In this document: positions 24,048 to 32,355 of the stretch, in pieces
Position numbering within the stretch: position 1 is the stretch's first letter
Layout: every line of letters begins with the position of its first letter
NCBI GenBank assembly: GCA_022841525.1
Contig: JALHRI010000018.1
Coordinates: 1 to 35,677 of the forward strand
Origin: Alphaproteobacteria bacterium
Lineage (GTDB): Bacteria > Pseudomonadota > Alphaproteobacteria > Rickettsiales > UBA3002
Length of the DNA stretch: 35,677 bases
Direction of reading: 5' to 3'
Program-made: the position numbers and the translations under genes
Notes under the pieces: model-generated
The model's input: the letters and a program-made list of their open reading frames with translations, nothing else
What the model was told of the DNA's origin: nothing
Databases searched by the model: none

Positions 24048-24158
24048 CGTCACTGCGAGAAAACAAGGTTTTCGAAGCAGTCCAGCGATAGAAGATAAGG
24101 TGCTAGGGTATAGCGACTTCCACTGGATTGCTTCGGCCTATGAAGGCCTCGCAATGAC
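24048..24158. repeat. Interspersed palindromic repeat, copy D
   Basis: CGTCACTGCGAG opens and CTCGCAATGAC closes the element, with the inner pair GAAGCAGTCCAG / CTGGATTGCTTC. Here the left insert is GAAAACAAGGTTTTC and the right is GGCCTATGAAGGCC, two different mini-hairpins. It lies between zapA and 6S RNA and ends 12 bases from the zapA stop. Confidence 0.92.
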
Positions 24159-24169
24159 AAAGCATGTTT

Positions 24170-24517
24170 TTACGCGGCTTTCTCCAGCGCGAGGGCGGCA
24201 TCATCCACCCGTTTGCTGAAAGCCAGCAAATGCTCCGCCAGTGAGGCTTGCAGCGCGTCCAACTCGGCAGTATCGCTGCCGCTGGCAGAGGCCTGCGCAA
24301 GATGCGCGGCGGACTTTTTGGCTTCAAGCGCTTCGTCAATGAAGGTCAGTGCGGCGTACACCAGCATCAGCCCTTCGGGCACACGCCCAAGATGCCCCGT
24401 TAAATGCTTACAGCGCGCAGCGAGTTGTTCGGCCAGCATCATCAGATGGTGTTCCTGCCCATCGTCGCAGCCGAGGGCGTATTCTTTACCATGAATGACG
24501 GTGCGTACGGTGGCCAT
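24170..24517 (-). CDS. zapA: ZapA, FtsZ-ring accessory protein
   Basis: This 115-residue protein has the ZapA domain: MATVRTVIHGKEYALGCDDG then QEHHLMMLAEQLAARCKHL. The following LMLVYAALTFIDEALEAKK helix matches the family's 'LMAALNIADEL' region. ZapA binds FtsZ and bundles protofilaments at the division site. The C-terminal half, about 65-115, is an Ala-rich coiled coil that should dimerise. The start at 24517 lies one base after the stop of the upstream coiled-coil gene, so the two are surely cotranscribed. An in-frame extension into that gene is rejected. Confidence 0.92.
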   Translation of the reverse strand: MATVRTVIHGKEYALGCDDGQEHHLMMLAEQLAARCKHLTGHLGRVPEGLMLVYAALTFIDEALEAKKSAAHLAQASASGSDTAELDALQASLAEHLLAFSKRVDDAALALEKAA

Positions 24518-24518
24518 G

Positions 24519-24830
24519 TCAGTGCTCCAGCAACATATCAAGCTGGGTGATGGTCGCATCCATCCGCCCCAGCGTTAGGCTCGCAGTTTCTTTGAGCGCC
24601 ACATACTCAGCCTGCAGCCCTTGCAGCTGATTCGTCAGGCGCAGATTATCATCTTTTAAGAAGCGGTTTTCTTCCGCCAATGCCTCAAGCGATCCTTCGG
24701 CAGAGGCAGCGTGTTGCTGCGCCCGCTCGTAGCGTGCATGTGCTGCTTGATCCAGCCTATGCAGACTTTGCTCCAGCGCGCTGAAGGCTGCTTGTAACTG
24801 GGCAGCTGCGGATGACGGGGTGTGACTCAT
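24519..24830 (-). CDS. Coiled-coil protein upstream of zapA (DUF4164-like)
   Basis: A 103-residue acidic protein whose residues about 10-95 form a continuous coiled coil (ALEQSLHRLDQAAHARYERA, then EENRFLKDDNLRLTNQLQGL). Size and position just before zapA and divergent from transketolase match the DUF4164 genes found at this site in many alphaproteobacteria. ZapB, another division coiled-coil protein, is of similar size and could be a functional parallel; a shared role with ZapA at the FtsZ ring is inference from operon structure. The ATG at 24830 is the only reasonable start. The remaining 114 bases to tkt hold no clear signal. Confidence 0.8.
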   Translation of the reverse strand: MSHTPSSAAAQLQAAFSALEQSLHRLDQAAHARYERAQQHAASAEGSLEALAEENRFLKDDNLRLTNQLQGLQAEYVALKETASLTLGRMDATITQLDMLLEH

Positions 24831-24944
24831 AGCCGCAAACTAACCACCACCTGCGCAAAAACGCAACCTCTTAAAACATGCATCGAAACTTGCATCATGC
24901 AGGCGGTGTGGTAGGAAAGGCCAACTTTAACTCGGGGCTTTCCC

Positions 24945-26945
24945 ATGACCACTGCCATGCGCCAGCATATTTCCTCTGCCGTTCGTTTTTCTGATCACGC
25001 CAATGCCATTCGCGCGCTTTCCATGGACGCGGTGGAGCGCGCAAAATCCGGCCACCCGGGTATGCCGATGGGCATGGCCGATGTGGCCACCGTACTGTTC
25101 AGAGAGTTCATGACGTTTGATGTATCGCAGCCAAACTGGCCAGATCGCGACCGCTTCGTGCTTTCTGCCGGTCATGGATCAATGCTGCATTACGCGCTGA
25201 ATTATCTCCTTGGCTACCCGGATATGACGATCGAGCAGATCAAGAATTTCCGCCAGCTGGGCAGCATCACCGCCGGCCATCCGGAATATGGCCATGCACT
25301 GGGTATTGAAACGACCACTGGCCCGCTGGGTCAGGGCATTGCCAATGCGGTGGGCATGGCGCTGGCAGAGCGTTTGCTCGCCGCAGAATTCGGCGATGAG
25401 TTGGTGAATCACACCACCTACGTCATCGCGGGCGATGGCTGCCTGATGGAAGGCATCAGCCATGAAGCCGCGTCGCTGGCTGGGCATTTGGCCTTACGCA
25501 AACTTGTGGTGCTGTTTGATGATAACGGCATTTCGATTGATGGGCCGACCAGCCTTGCCGTGTCAGAAAATACCTGTGCACGCTTTGAGGCGTATGGCTG
25601 GGTCACGCGCAGTATTGATGGCCATAACGAAGCCGACATTCGTGACGCCTTAACTTGGGCAAAGCAGCAGGTAAAACCGGTGCTGATTGCGTGCAAAACC
25701 ACCATCGCCAAAGGTGCGCCAACCAAGGCTGGATCATCCTCATCGCACGGCTCACCGCTGGGTGAGAAAGAAATTGAAGGGGCGCGTGCCGCACTGAACT
25801 GGCCGCATGCCCCCTTTGAGATTCCAGCGGATATTTTAGCTTCCTGGCGTGAAGCAGGCACACGTGGTGCAGCTGCGCGGGACGCGTGGAATGCACGGCT
25901 AGAGACCTTAAGCGCCGATGATCGCGCCAGTTTTTATGCGCGACTTGAAGGCGATTTGGGTGAGCATTGGGCCGGCGCACTGGCCGATGCGAAGCGCGCA
26001 TTCGCCGTTAGTCAGCCTAAAGAAGCCACGCGGCAGTCTTCGCAAAACGTACTGGAGATTTTAGCACCTCATGTGCCCGCACTGCTCGGAGGATCGGCGG
26101 ATTTAACCGGTTCCAACAACACCAAAACCAAAGCGATGCAGCCCGTGCGTCGCGATGATTTCTCGGGTCGTTACGTCTATTACGGGGTGCGCGAGCATGC
26201 GATGGCCGCGGCCATGAACGGTGTCGCGCTGCATGGCGGTTTCGTGCCTTACGGCGGAACCTTTTTAGTGTTCACCGATTACTGCCGGCCTGCCATGCGC
26301 TTAAGCGCACTGATGCAGCAACGCGTGATTTACGTGATGACGCATGATTCGATTGGTCTGGGCGAGGACGGCCCCACCCACCAGCCAGTGGAGCATTTGG
26401 CAAGCCTGCGCGCGATCCCGAATCTGCAGGTATTCAGGCCCGCAGATGCCTCTGAAACTGCTGAGTGCTGGGCGCTGGCGCTGGCCTCACCGGCCACACC
26501 TTCGGTGCTGGTGCTCTCGCGCCAGGCGGTGCCCCATCTGCGCCGCGATTACGTGCAGGAAAATTTGTGCAGCTACGGCGCGTACATCGTAAGCGAGGAT
26601 GCGGATGCTGCAGTCGTGCTCATCGGCACCGGCACGGAGCTTTCGTTGTGCATCGAAGCTGCCAAGCAGTTGCGCGAAAGCGGCGTAAAAGTGCGCGTGG
26701 TTTCGATGCCGTGCATGGAATTATTTGCCAAGCAATCCAGCGCTTACCGCCTGAGCGTGCTGGGCCAGGCGTGCACGCGCCGCGTGGTGGTGGAAGCAGC
26801 GATTGCCCAAGGCTGGGATAAATATCTGGGTGAACACGGCACGTTCATTGGCATGAAGACCTTCGGTGCCTCGGCCCCCGCGCCGGATTTATACCACCAT
26901 TTCGGCATCACCGCTCAGCATATCGCGAAGGTTGCAAAATCTTGA
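24945..26945 (+). CDS. tkt: Transketolase
   Basis: This 666-residue ThDP enzyme transfers two-carbon units in the pentose phosphate pathway. Seen in order: the N-terminal RALSMDAVERAKSGHPGMPM (H37), the STAGHGSM-like LSAGHGSMLHYALNYLLGY, TTTGPLGQGIANAVGMALAE, and the ThDP motif GDGCLMEG (163-170) closed by N194. The pyrimidine domain carries YYGVREHAMAAAMNG and MTHDSIGLGEDGPTHQPVEH, and the C-terminal domain has GFGASAPAP-like KTFGASAPAPDLYHHFGIT. Length and motifs are of the E. coli type. It is divergent from the zapA group, as in other alphaproteobacteria, but gapA, its frequent neighbour there, does not follow. Confidence 0.97.
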   Translation: MTTAMRQHISSAVRFSDHANAIRALSMDAVERAKSGHPGMPMGMADVATVLFREFMTFDVSQPNWPDRDRFVLSAGHGSMLHYALNYLLGYPDMTIEQIKNFRQLGSITAGHPEYGHALGIETTTGPLGQGIANAVGMALAERLLAAEFGDELVNHTTYVIAGDGCLMEGISHEAASLAGHLALRKLVVLFDDNGISIDGPTSLAVSENTCARFEAYGWVTRSIDGHNEADIRDALTWAKQQVKPVLIACKTTIAKGAPTKAGSSSSHGSPLGEKEIEGARAALNWPHAPFEIPADILASWREAGTRGAAARDAWNARLETLSADDRASFYARLEGDLGEHWAGALADAKRAFAVSQPKEATRQSSQNVLEILAPHVPALLGGSADLTGSNNTKTKAMQPVRRDDFSGRYVYYGVREHAMAAAMNGVALHGGFVPYGGTFLVFTDYCRPAMRLSALMQQRVIYVMTHDSIGLGEDGPTHQPVEHLASLRAIPNLQVFRPADASETAECWALALASPATPSVLVLSRQAVPHLRRDYVQENLCSYGAYIVSEDADAAVVLIGTGTELSLCIEAAKQLRESGVKVRVVSMPCMELFAKQSSAYRLSVLGQACTRRVVVEAAIAQGWDKYLGEHGTFIGMKTFGASAPAPDLYHHFGITAQHIAKVAKS

Positions 26946-26969
26946 ATTGTAATAAAATCTTCATATTTT
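26942..26969 (+). promoter_or_regulatory. Possible promoter of the 787-residue unknown gene
   Basis: TTGAAT (26942-26947), overlapping the tkt stop codon, and TATTTT (26964-26969) are 16 bases apart in an AT-rich stretch. The start codon at 26998 lies about 22 bases after the expected transcription start and has no clear ribosome binding site. Confidence 0.4.
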
Positions 26970-26997
26970 AGATACTGAGGCATGCTAATCTGATCAG

Positions 26998-29361
26998 ATG
27001 GCAAGTGATCAAAAATTACAGCAAGCATATAAAGATATTTTTCTATCGGGCTCCTGCAATATTTCGCGTGCGGCGCTGCTGAAATATTTAAAGGATATTG
27101 GCTGCACGGTGCATGACCAAAACGGCACGTCGCATGTTAAAATTACCAGCGCAAATGGCTCGTTTCAGATATTAGCAATGCACAAAGAACCGGCCACACC
27201 CGCTGTTTTACTAGGCATTAGGAAGTTTGTTGACAAACATCTTGAGCATTTGGCAATGCAGGCGCGAGGGAATGTAACATCGCCACCAATCATCACGATT
27301 TCTGATGATGCTGAGACTAGATATAAAAAATCCGGATTAGAAATTTACAGCCTATCGCAAGAAGAAAGAACCGTCATTTTATGTGACAACGACTACCCAG
27401 AAACTGGGGTTGAAGTACATCTGAATAGCGAGCTTACCGTGCATGCATCGCACGTGAAAGAAGCAGTGGCTGCGCGCGATGCTGTGCGTATTGCTCAGCG
27501 TCAAATGCTTCGTGATCTGAACCAAGATTTTGGACATGTGACCAAAATAAAAGATCCCGATGTCCGTGCATTTACCATTGAGCGTAAACAGAATGCGAAT
27601 GGCCAGTGGTGCCTTCAGGTGATTTCTACCAATAGCGGTGATCAAAAAGAAAACAGCCCCGAAGTGGTGCTTCCCTGCTTAGAGACGCACGATATTAAGG
27701 CACTGCAACAGGCATATATTGATGCAGTGATGACCATGCGCTCAAAGGTGGATGCGTATGTAGTATTACATACCCCTGCAGATTATGCCAGCGCTAACCA
27801 AGCAGCTTCTGTGCAAGCGCCAGTACAAGAATCTTCGGAAAATAGTCAAGTGTTGCTCGCAGAGTATGAGCGATTGAGGAGTCTAATCGTCAGATCTGGG
27901 GTACGAGTGGAAATCAGTGCTGATTTAGAGAAGAAGCAGCACGTGGTCACGCTAACGAATAGTCTGTTCGGAGCTGATAAACTGAACGCTGCGTACATAG
28001 CGTCCTTACCCAGAACGACACACAGAATATTGAGACGTGTGCAGCAAGAAATACTTCGAGAAACGATGGAAAATCCTAATGATTTTGAAGAAGTTTCTGA
28101 CGGAAATTATGTAATACGCATTCCTTTTGCTGATGATTTTCCATCTCAGCGTCTTATTGAAAGCATGCGGTCTGTAGTGTGTGAATTCAATATGATGGCA
28201 GCTAAAACAACAGCCAGAATGCTAAAAAATAATCAAGGCCCTGAAGAAGTTCAAAAGCTCATCATGAGCCTCAAATCGTTCAACATTGATGACCAATCGA
28301 AGGTGTTGAGTAATGGCTATCATGTAAAATTTGCGGGCGGCACGTTCGAAGAAAGGTGCATGGATTTAGTTGGTATCTACAATCAAATAAGCAATTTTAC
28401 GATGATTAAATTTGGTCTGGAGGCGGCGGCAAAAAAAATCAATTTACGCATCAACGTCTCTTATAAAGATGGAAAAACGGAGATTCAGTATGAGCAAGGA
28501 AAGACTGCTGCCCCACAGGCGGCATCCGTTTGCTATGCTGCTGGTGGGGAGTGCGGCATCGATGATATGCACAGAATGTTAGGAAACGTGCATGATGTAC
28601 TTAGGCAAGCCTATGGAGGGGCTTGTCTTAACGAAATGCAGAGGTCTGGATTTGAATGTGTTATGCATGATGAAACTAAACTGCTTTTTACGCACGCGGA
28701 TGCCCCTGGCCAGAGTTTTGAAATCCCTGTGTATGAGTTAAGGTTATTTAACCACGAAGAGATCGTGCGTCTTGTCAATCAGGCGCGTACAACCATACAT
28801 ACGGTACAAAAACAACGACAGCAACAAGCTGACGAGGAGGCGAACGCTAAAGAAAGAAGTGCTAAAGCCGAATTAGCGAGAAAGGAAGCGGAGCAGAGAG
28901 CATCAGGGGCATATCCTCATTGCCAGCGCTTACTGGAAGATTTGTGCACCCAGTTTGGCTATTTTGTCGATCAAACCCGCCTAAGGCCGCCGACGCGTGG
29001 TTATAGGCTTGGTGAGGTTGACCTGCCAACCGAAGCGTTGCGCGAGAAAGAGCCCGCACGGTTGCCATTTATTCTGAAGCGCTTGCAAGGTGAAATTGCA
29101 AAATGCGAAGCAGTGCTTGTTCGACAAGAGCGCGCGCTGAACACATTACAAGATGCAGGTTGGGCGCTCGAGAAAAATGGCCACCAGCGTCTTATTATGC
29201 CTGGGAAAAAACCAGTGACACTGGAATACATTAAAATGCCAGATGGTAGCGCCACAGCCATGCTTACCGAGAAATGCCTTCAGGCACTGGAGGTGTTGCT
29301 GCCGAAAAGTAAAAAATCAGGAGCCAGGAGCGGTGGTTCTGAACGGACAAATGTGCGTTAG
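26998..29361 (+). CDS. Unrecognised 787-residue protein made of repeated small alpha/beta units
   Basis: I do not recognise this protein. It has no signal peptide or membrane segment, so it is probably cytosolic. Residues 22-85 resemble the HicA/dsRBD-like fold: helix SRAALLKYLKDIGC, strands around NGTSHVKIT (His46 in the place of HicA's catalytic His) and SFQILAMHK, then helix TPAVLLGIRKFVDKHL. The last unit (about 710-770) has the same helix-strand-strand-strand-helix layout: RALNTLQDAGWALEKNGHQR, then PVTLEYIKM and a final helix. Similar but weaker units may occur at about 107-165, 170-250, 286-350, 400-470 and 520-600. Residues 604-636 are a charged coiled coil (KQRQQQADEEANAKERSAKA). Base composition is visibly richer in A and T than tkt before it, and codon use differs, suggesting transfer. 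Function unknown; an RNA-binding role is only a guess. Confidence 0.85.
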   Translation: MASDQKLQQAYKDIFLSGSCNISRAALLKYLKDIGCTVHDQNGTSHVKITSANGSFQILAMHKEPATPAVLLGIRKFVDKHLEHLAMQARGNVTSPPIITISDDAETRYKKSGLEIYSLSQEERTVILCDNDYPETGVEVHLNSELTVHASHVKEAVAARDAVRIAQRQMLRDLNQDFGHVTKIKDPDVRAFTIERKQNANGQWCLQVISTNSGDQKENSPEVVLPCLETHDIKALQQAYIDAVMTMRSKVDAYVVLHTPADYASANQAASVQAPVQESSENSQVLLAEYERLRSLIVRSGVRVEISADLEKKQHVVTLTNSLFGADKLNAAYIASLPRTTHRILRRVQQEILRETMENPNDFEEVSDGNYVIRIPFADDFPSQRLIESMRSVVCEFNMMAAKTTARMLKNNQGPEEVQKLIMSLKSFNIDDQSKVLSNGYHVKFAGGTFEERCMDLVGIYNQISNFTMIKFGLEAAAKKINLRINVSYKDGKTEIQYEQGKTAAPQAASVCYAAGGECGIDDMHRMLGNVHDVLRQAYGGACLNEMQRSGFECVMHDETKLLFTHADAPGQSFEIPVYELRLFNHEEIVRLVNQARTTIHTVQKQRQQQADEEANAKERSAKAELARKEAEQRASGAYPHCQRLLEDLCTQFGYFVDQTRLRPPTRGYRLGEVDLPTEALREKEPARLPFILKRLQGEIAKCEAVLVRQERALNTLQDAGWALEKNGHQRLIMPGKKPVTLEYIKMPDGSATAMLTEKCLQALEVLLPKSKKSGARSGGSERTNVR

Positions 29362-29382
29362 TTATAGCGCGAATCATGCAAC

Positions 29383-29411
29383 AAAAAAGGGCACCGGAAA
29401 TTCCGGTGCCC
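29383..29411 (-). terminator. Rho-independent terminator of the OmpA-family gene
   Basis: GGGCACCGG (29389-29397) and CCGGTGCCC (29403-29411) form a perfect stem with a five-base loop. On the minus strand six Ts follow (29388-29383). It ends the leftward OmpA gene and lies 22 bases after the convergent 787-residue gene. Confidence 0.93.
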
Positions 29412-29437
29412 TTGATCTTGCTTGAAGCAAGCGGTGA

Positions 29438-29968
29438 TTAGTTCACCAGCTCAACTTCTACGCGGCGATCGCGCCACAGGCAGGCTTTCAGCTCTGCACC
29501 GCGGGTGCCTTTGCACTGCGAACGGCTCGAGGTTTCGCCCAGGCCGCGCACTTCCGAACTACCGGAAATGTTCACGCCTTTGCCGGCCAGGTAGTTGGCC
29601 ACTGCATCCGCACGACGCAGCGACAGGCCGTTATTGTAGCTTGGGTTACCGATGGGATCTGCAAAGCCTACGATACGTGCATTCACGGTACCGTTCGACT
29701 TGATCAGGTCGGCAAGAACATCCAGCTTCGCTTTTGCTGCTGGGGTCAGGTTTGCGCTGTCGAAATCGAAGTAAACGATGCGCATTTCATTGGCAATGCC
29801 GCAGCCTTCAACGCCTTGCCACTTGGTTTCAACACAGTGGTTAAAGGTGTTAAGGGTCACGTGACCGAAGGTGTTTTTAACGACATCGTTCACTTGTGCA
29901 GCTGCAGAAGCTGCCAGGAACGCTGCACATGCTGCACCCAGAATGGTAGAAGTTTTGAAGGTTTTCAT
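29438..29968 (-). CDS. OmpA-family outer membrane / peptidoglycan-associated protein
   Basis: A 176-residue protein with a clear signal peptide (MKTFKTSTILGAACAAFLAA, cleavage likely after A24 before QVND). About 35 residues with two cysteines follow, then an OmpA C-terminal domain from about residue 63: MRIVYFDFDSANLTPAAKAK, IVGFADPIGNPSYNNGLSLR, RADAVANYLAGKGV and the closing WRDRRVEVELVN. This domain binds diaminopimelate in peptidoglycan. There is no lipobox and no beta-barrel, so it is a soluble periplasmic or peripherally anchored protein, not an OmpA porin or Pal lipoprotein. AGAGGA lies before the start and a strong terminator after the stop. The 237 bases upstream hold no gene but include a short tandem repeat of CTACCCAAAT units. 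Confidence 0.92.
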   Translation of the reverse strand: MKTFKTSTILGAACAAFLAASAAAQVNDVVKNTFGHVTLNTFNHCVETKWQGVEGCGIANEMRIVYFDFDSANLTPAAKAKLDVLADLIKSNGTVNARIVGFADPIGNPSYNNGLSLRRADAVANYLAGKGVNISGSSEVRGLGETSSRSQCKGTRGAELKACLWRDRRVEVELVN

Positions 29969-30205
29969 AGTGTATCCTCTTGTTTTAAACGCAGTGTTTC
30001 AACCAACATGCAGGGCATGTCTGATGCCTTCTTGGCGAAATTACTGATAAAAGGCAATGGGTGATTTGCCCAGAGAGCTTATCCCCAAGCGATGACGCGC
30101 GCAAAACACATGTTTGTTGCATTTTTGCAACTATTCGCTTTGGGTAGATTTGGGTAGAGGCGTGTGCTCATTAGAGTTGGAAAATTTAAGAATATTAGCT
30201 GGGTC

Positions 30206-30547
30206 TCAGCCTAGCTGTGGAGGTTGCTGTGTTGTTCTACGCGATAATACATTACCAGCATGCGGGCCTTGTTTACGTTTTATAGGACATGGTTCTGTTT
30301 TTGCGTCAAAGGCGGTGATGAGAGATTCGAATGGTGCATGCCTCCCTGACATCCTTGCCATGAGAGATGCAGGTGTCTCCTGACCTTCACCCCAAGGATG
30401 GTTACCTCGGCCTTCATTTAATAGAAAGGCCCCTATCTTTTCCAAGTCCTGATATTGCACGTGTTTGGTGCCGTTTGGATTGCTGATTGCCAAGCGTGCC
30501 TTTGAGGTAAAGGCTCTCTGGATCTTGTCGAGTTCTTCTTCCTGCAT
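30206..30547 (-). CDS. Unrecognised 113-residue protein
   Basis: I do not recognise this protein. The start at ATG 30547 has TAGGAAA about six bases upstream, which supports it. The N-terminal 45 residues look folded (LDKIQRAFTSKARLAISNPN, then GTKHVQYQDLEKIGAFLLNE). The rest is polar, Pro/Gly-rich and probably disordered. The short NGTKHV resembles NGTSHV in the first unit of the 787-residue protein nearby, too short to prove kinship. The region is AT-richer than the mltG gene that lies upstream on the same strand, and the 65 bases between them hold no clear signal. A spurious frame cannot be excluded. Confidence 0.5.
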   Translation of the reverse strand: MQEEELDKIQRAFTSKARLAISNPNGTKHVQYQDLEKIGAFLLNEGRGNHPWGEGQETPASLMARMSGRHAPFESLITAFDAKTEPCPIKRKQGPHAGNVLSRRTTQQPPQLG

Positions 30548-30612
30548 ACGGTTTCCTAGAACTAGATATTACCAGTAATACAAGGTTTGTACATGACAAA
30601 GTCATGAAATAT

Positions 30613-31584
30613 CTAGGGCAAAGAAACTTCACGCATTTTTCGGCGGTAGGCGGCGACATTGCGGTTATGTTCGCCAAGCGTTGTGGCAAAGACGTGGCCG
30701 CCTTTACCATCGGCAACGAAATACAGATAAGAGGTTGCAGGAGGGTTCAGCGCTGAAGCAATAGACGCCGCCCCAGGACACGCAATCGGCGAGGCCGGCA
30801 GGCCGCTGCGTGTATAGGTATTCCAGGGATGATCGTGCGCTAAATCGGCGCGGGTGAGGGGGCGGTTTAGAGGCGCGCCCCGCGCATGCTCGATGCCGTA
30901 GGCGACGGTGGGGTCGGCCTGTAGCGGCATATTCCTGCGCAAGCGGTTGGTGTACACCGAGGCCACCAGCGGGCGCTCGGCGGCGATGGCGGTTTCGCGC
31001 TCGATGATGGAGGCGAGGATCAGCGCCTGCTGAGGGCTGGTGATGGGCAGATCAGCCGCGCGCGCGCGCCATGCGTTTGCAAGCACTTCTTGCATGGCCT
31101 TTTCCATGCGCGCAAGTATTGCGCGGCGCGACTCCCCGCGCCTGAAATGATAGGTTTCGGGCAGATAGGCGCCTTCGCTGAGTACGGGCAGATCGCCGGT
31201 GAGTTTTTCTTCCGCAGCCAGCGCGTTTCGAAGCTGAAAAATATTCCACCCTTCCGGCACCGTAATTTTGTGAATGACCACCTCGCCGCGCGCGATTTTT
31301 TGAAGGATGATTGCAGGCGAAAGCGTGCCAGAAAATTCGTACTCTCCGGCTTTGAGCGATGCAGCCTGCATCAGCGTTGGCATCGCACTTACGTGCAGCG
31401 GCGGAAATAAATCGGCCTCATGTAACATCGATAAAATTTGCTGTTTACCAGTGCCAGGAGGGATGGTGATGCTCACCGGCTGGGTAAGGGTGAAGGCCGC
31501 ATTAAATCTGTAAAAACTATAGAAAACAAGGCCTGCGCACAGCAGGAAAAAACTCGCGGTAAATACTAGTAGCAAGCGCTTCAT
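30613..31584 (-). CDS. mltG: MltG, endolytic murein transglycosylase
   Basis: This 323-residue protein has one N-terminal membrane segment (MKRLLLVFTASFFLLCAGLV), a LysM-like region (VSITIPPGTGKQQILSMLHE) and the YceG/MltG domain. The catalytic Glu is E195 in ILASIIERETA; VASVYTNRLRRNMPLQADPT then VAYGI and the closing NPPATSYLYFVADGKGGHVF are further signatures. MltG cleaves nascent glycan strands in the periplasm and helps set their length. The ATG at 31584 is chosen over an in-frame TTG at 31620. In many proteobacteria mltG precedes tmk and follows pabC or fabF; here it stands alone, divergent from a Nudix gene. Confidence 0.94.
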   Translation of the reverse strand: MKRLLLVFTASFFLLCAGLVFYSFYRFNAAFTLTQPVSITIPPGTGKQQILSMLHEADLFPPLHVSAMPTLMQAASLKAGEYEFSGTLSPAIILQKIARGEVVIHKITVPEGWNIFQLRNALAAEEKLTGDLPVLSEGAYLPETYHFRRGESRRAILARMEKAMQEVLANAWRARAADLPITSPQQALILASIIERETAIAAERPLVASVYTNRLRRNMPLQADPTVAYGIEHARGAPLNRPLTRADLAHDHPWNTYTRSGLPASPIACPGAASIASALNPPATSYLYFVADGKGGHVFATTLGEHNRNVAAYRRKMREVSLP

Positions 31585-31688
31585 AGCTATATTTATGACA
31601 TGCGGTTGTGCGCGCGGCAATCCATCCTAACGTTATGCACATTTTATTGATCGCTTGCGCACGATCATGTGCGCGCTAAACTGCAACG

Positions 31689-32255
31689 ATGCCATCAAAC
31701 TCATCTATTCAGTCGCCAACGGCTCCGCCGCACATACCCATCACCAAAACCGGAGTGGTGGTAAGGCTTGTCAGTCCCGATCATCCCTCACGTTTTTTAA
31801 TTGTGAAACCGCACAGCAAACAGGGCGATGAAGCACCGTTTGTGTTGCCGCGTGGCACGCGCATGTACCGCGATCCGATCAGCGGTGAGATGGTGGATGC
31901 GCGTGATGATGCAACCGCCCTGCGTTTCGCGGATTTACTGGAGGATTTGCTGGTAACCGCCACCCGCGAACTGGAAGAAGAAGCAGGCGTTCCGCGCACT
32001 ATGTTTCACGCGCGAGGTCCCATCGAGCTTGGCCGCGTGATGTATGATTCACCCAGTGGCAAAGGTCGCTATCCGATCCTGTGGTTTGGGGTCAATTTTC
32101 TGCCCGAAGATGTGGGTAAACTTATCCCCGCGAAAGATAGCGCCAGCGTACATTGGATGACGTTGGAAGACTACCGTGGCTATGTCGCTAAAGGCCTTGC
32201 TCGCGCGGGGTATGTGGATATTTTGAGCAGCGCGGAAAAGAAGCTGGGGTGTTAG
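31689..32255 (+). CDS. Nudix hydrolase-like protein with a split Nudix box
   Basis: A 188-residue protein with a Nudix fold. GVVVRLVSP and RFLIVKPHSKQGDEAPFVLP form the first strands. PRG at 54-56 is the usual start of the box, and RELEEEAGV (93-101) with E85 seven residues before R93 gives its helix. In the consensus G-x5-E-x7-REUxEExGU the Gly should be six residues before E85, but position 79 is Arg and the likely Gly is G56, about 30 residues earlier. A loop of some 23 residues is therefore inserted between the phosphate loop and the catalytic helix. The later WFGVNFLPEDVG and VHWMTLEDYRGYV are typical of the family. The substrate cannot be told. No strong ribosome binding site is seen before ATG 31689. 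Confidence 0.87.
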   Translation: MPSNSSIQSPTAPPHIPITKTGVVVRLVSPDHPSRFLIVKPHSKQGDEAPFVLPRGTRMYRDPISGEMVDARDDATALRFADLLEDLLVTATRELEEEAGVPRTMFHARGPIELGRVMYDSPSGKGRYPILWFGVNFLPEDVGKLIPAKDSASVHWMTLEDYRGYVAKGLARAGYVDILSSAEKKLGC

Positions 32256-32326
32256 GGCGTAACTGGTCGTCTATTTCGGCACGAAAATAACCGTGCACCT
32301 GACGTCAAAAAAACTTCACTTAGTGC

Positions 32327-32355
32327 TTGACGCAGTGCGGCAGCCCTACTATAAG
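32327..32355 (+). promoter_or_regulatory. Sigma-70 promoter of the str operon
   Basis: TTGACG (32327-32332) and TATAAG (32350-32355) are exactly 17 bases apart, near consensus. A GC-rich discriminator (GCGCGC) follows, as expected for a stringently controlled promoter. The leader to rpsL is about 210 bases and holds no gene that I can support. Confidence 0.8.

Noticed and set aside
23667-24066. Two short minus-strand open frames over the zapA-cyclo-ligase gap
   Set aside because: They overlap the 6S RNA and its promoter, have no recognisable protein features, and 6S RNA explains the sequence better.
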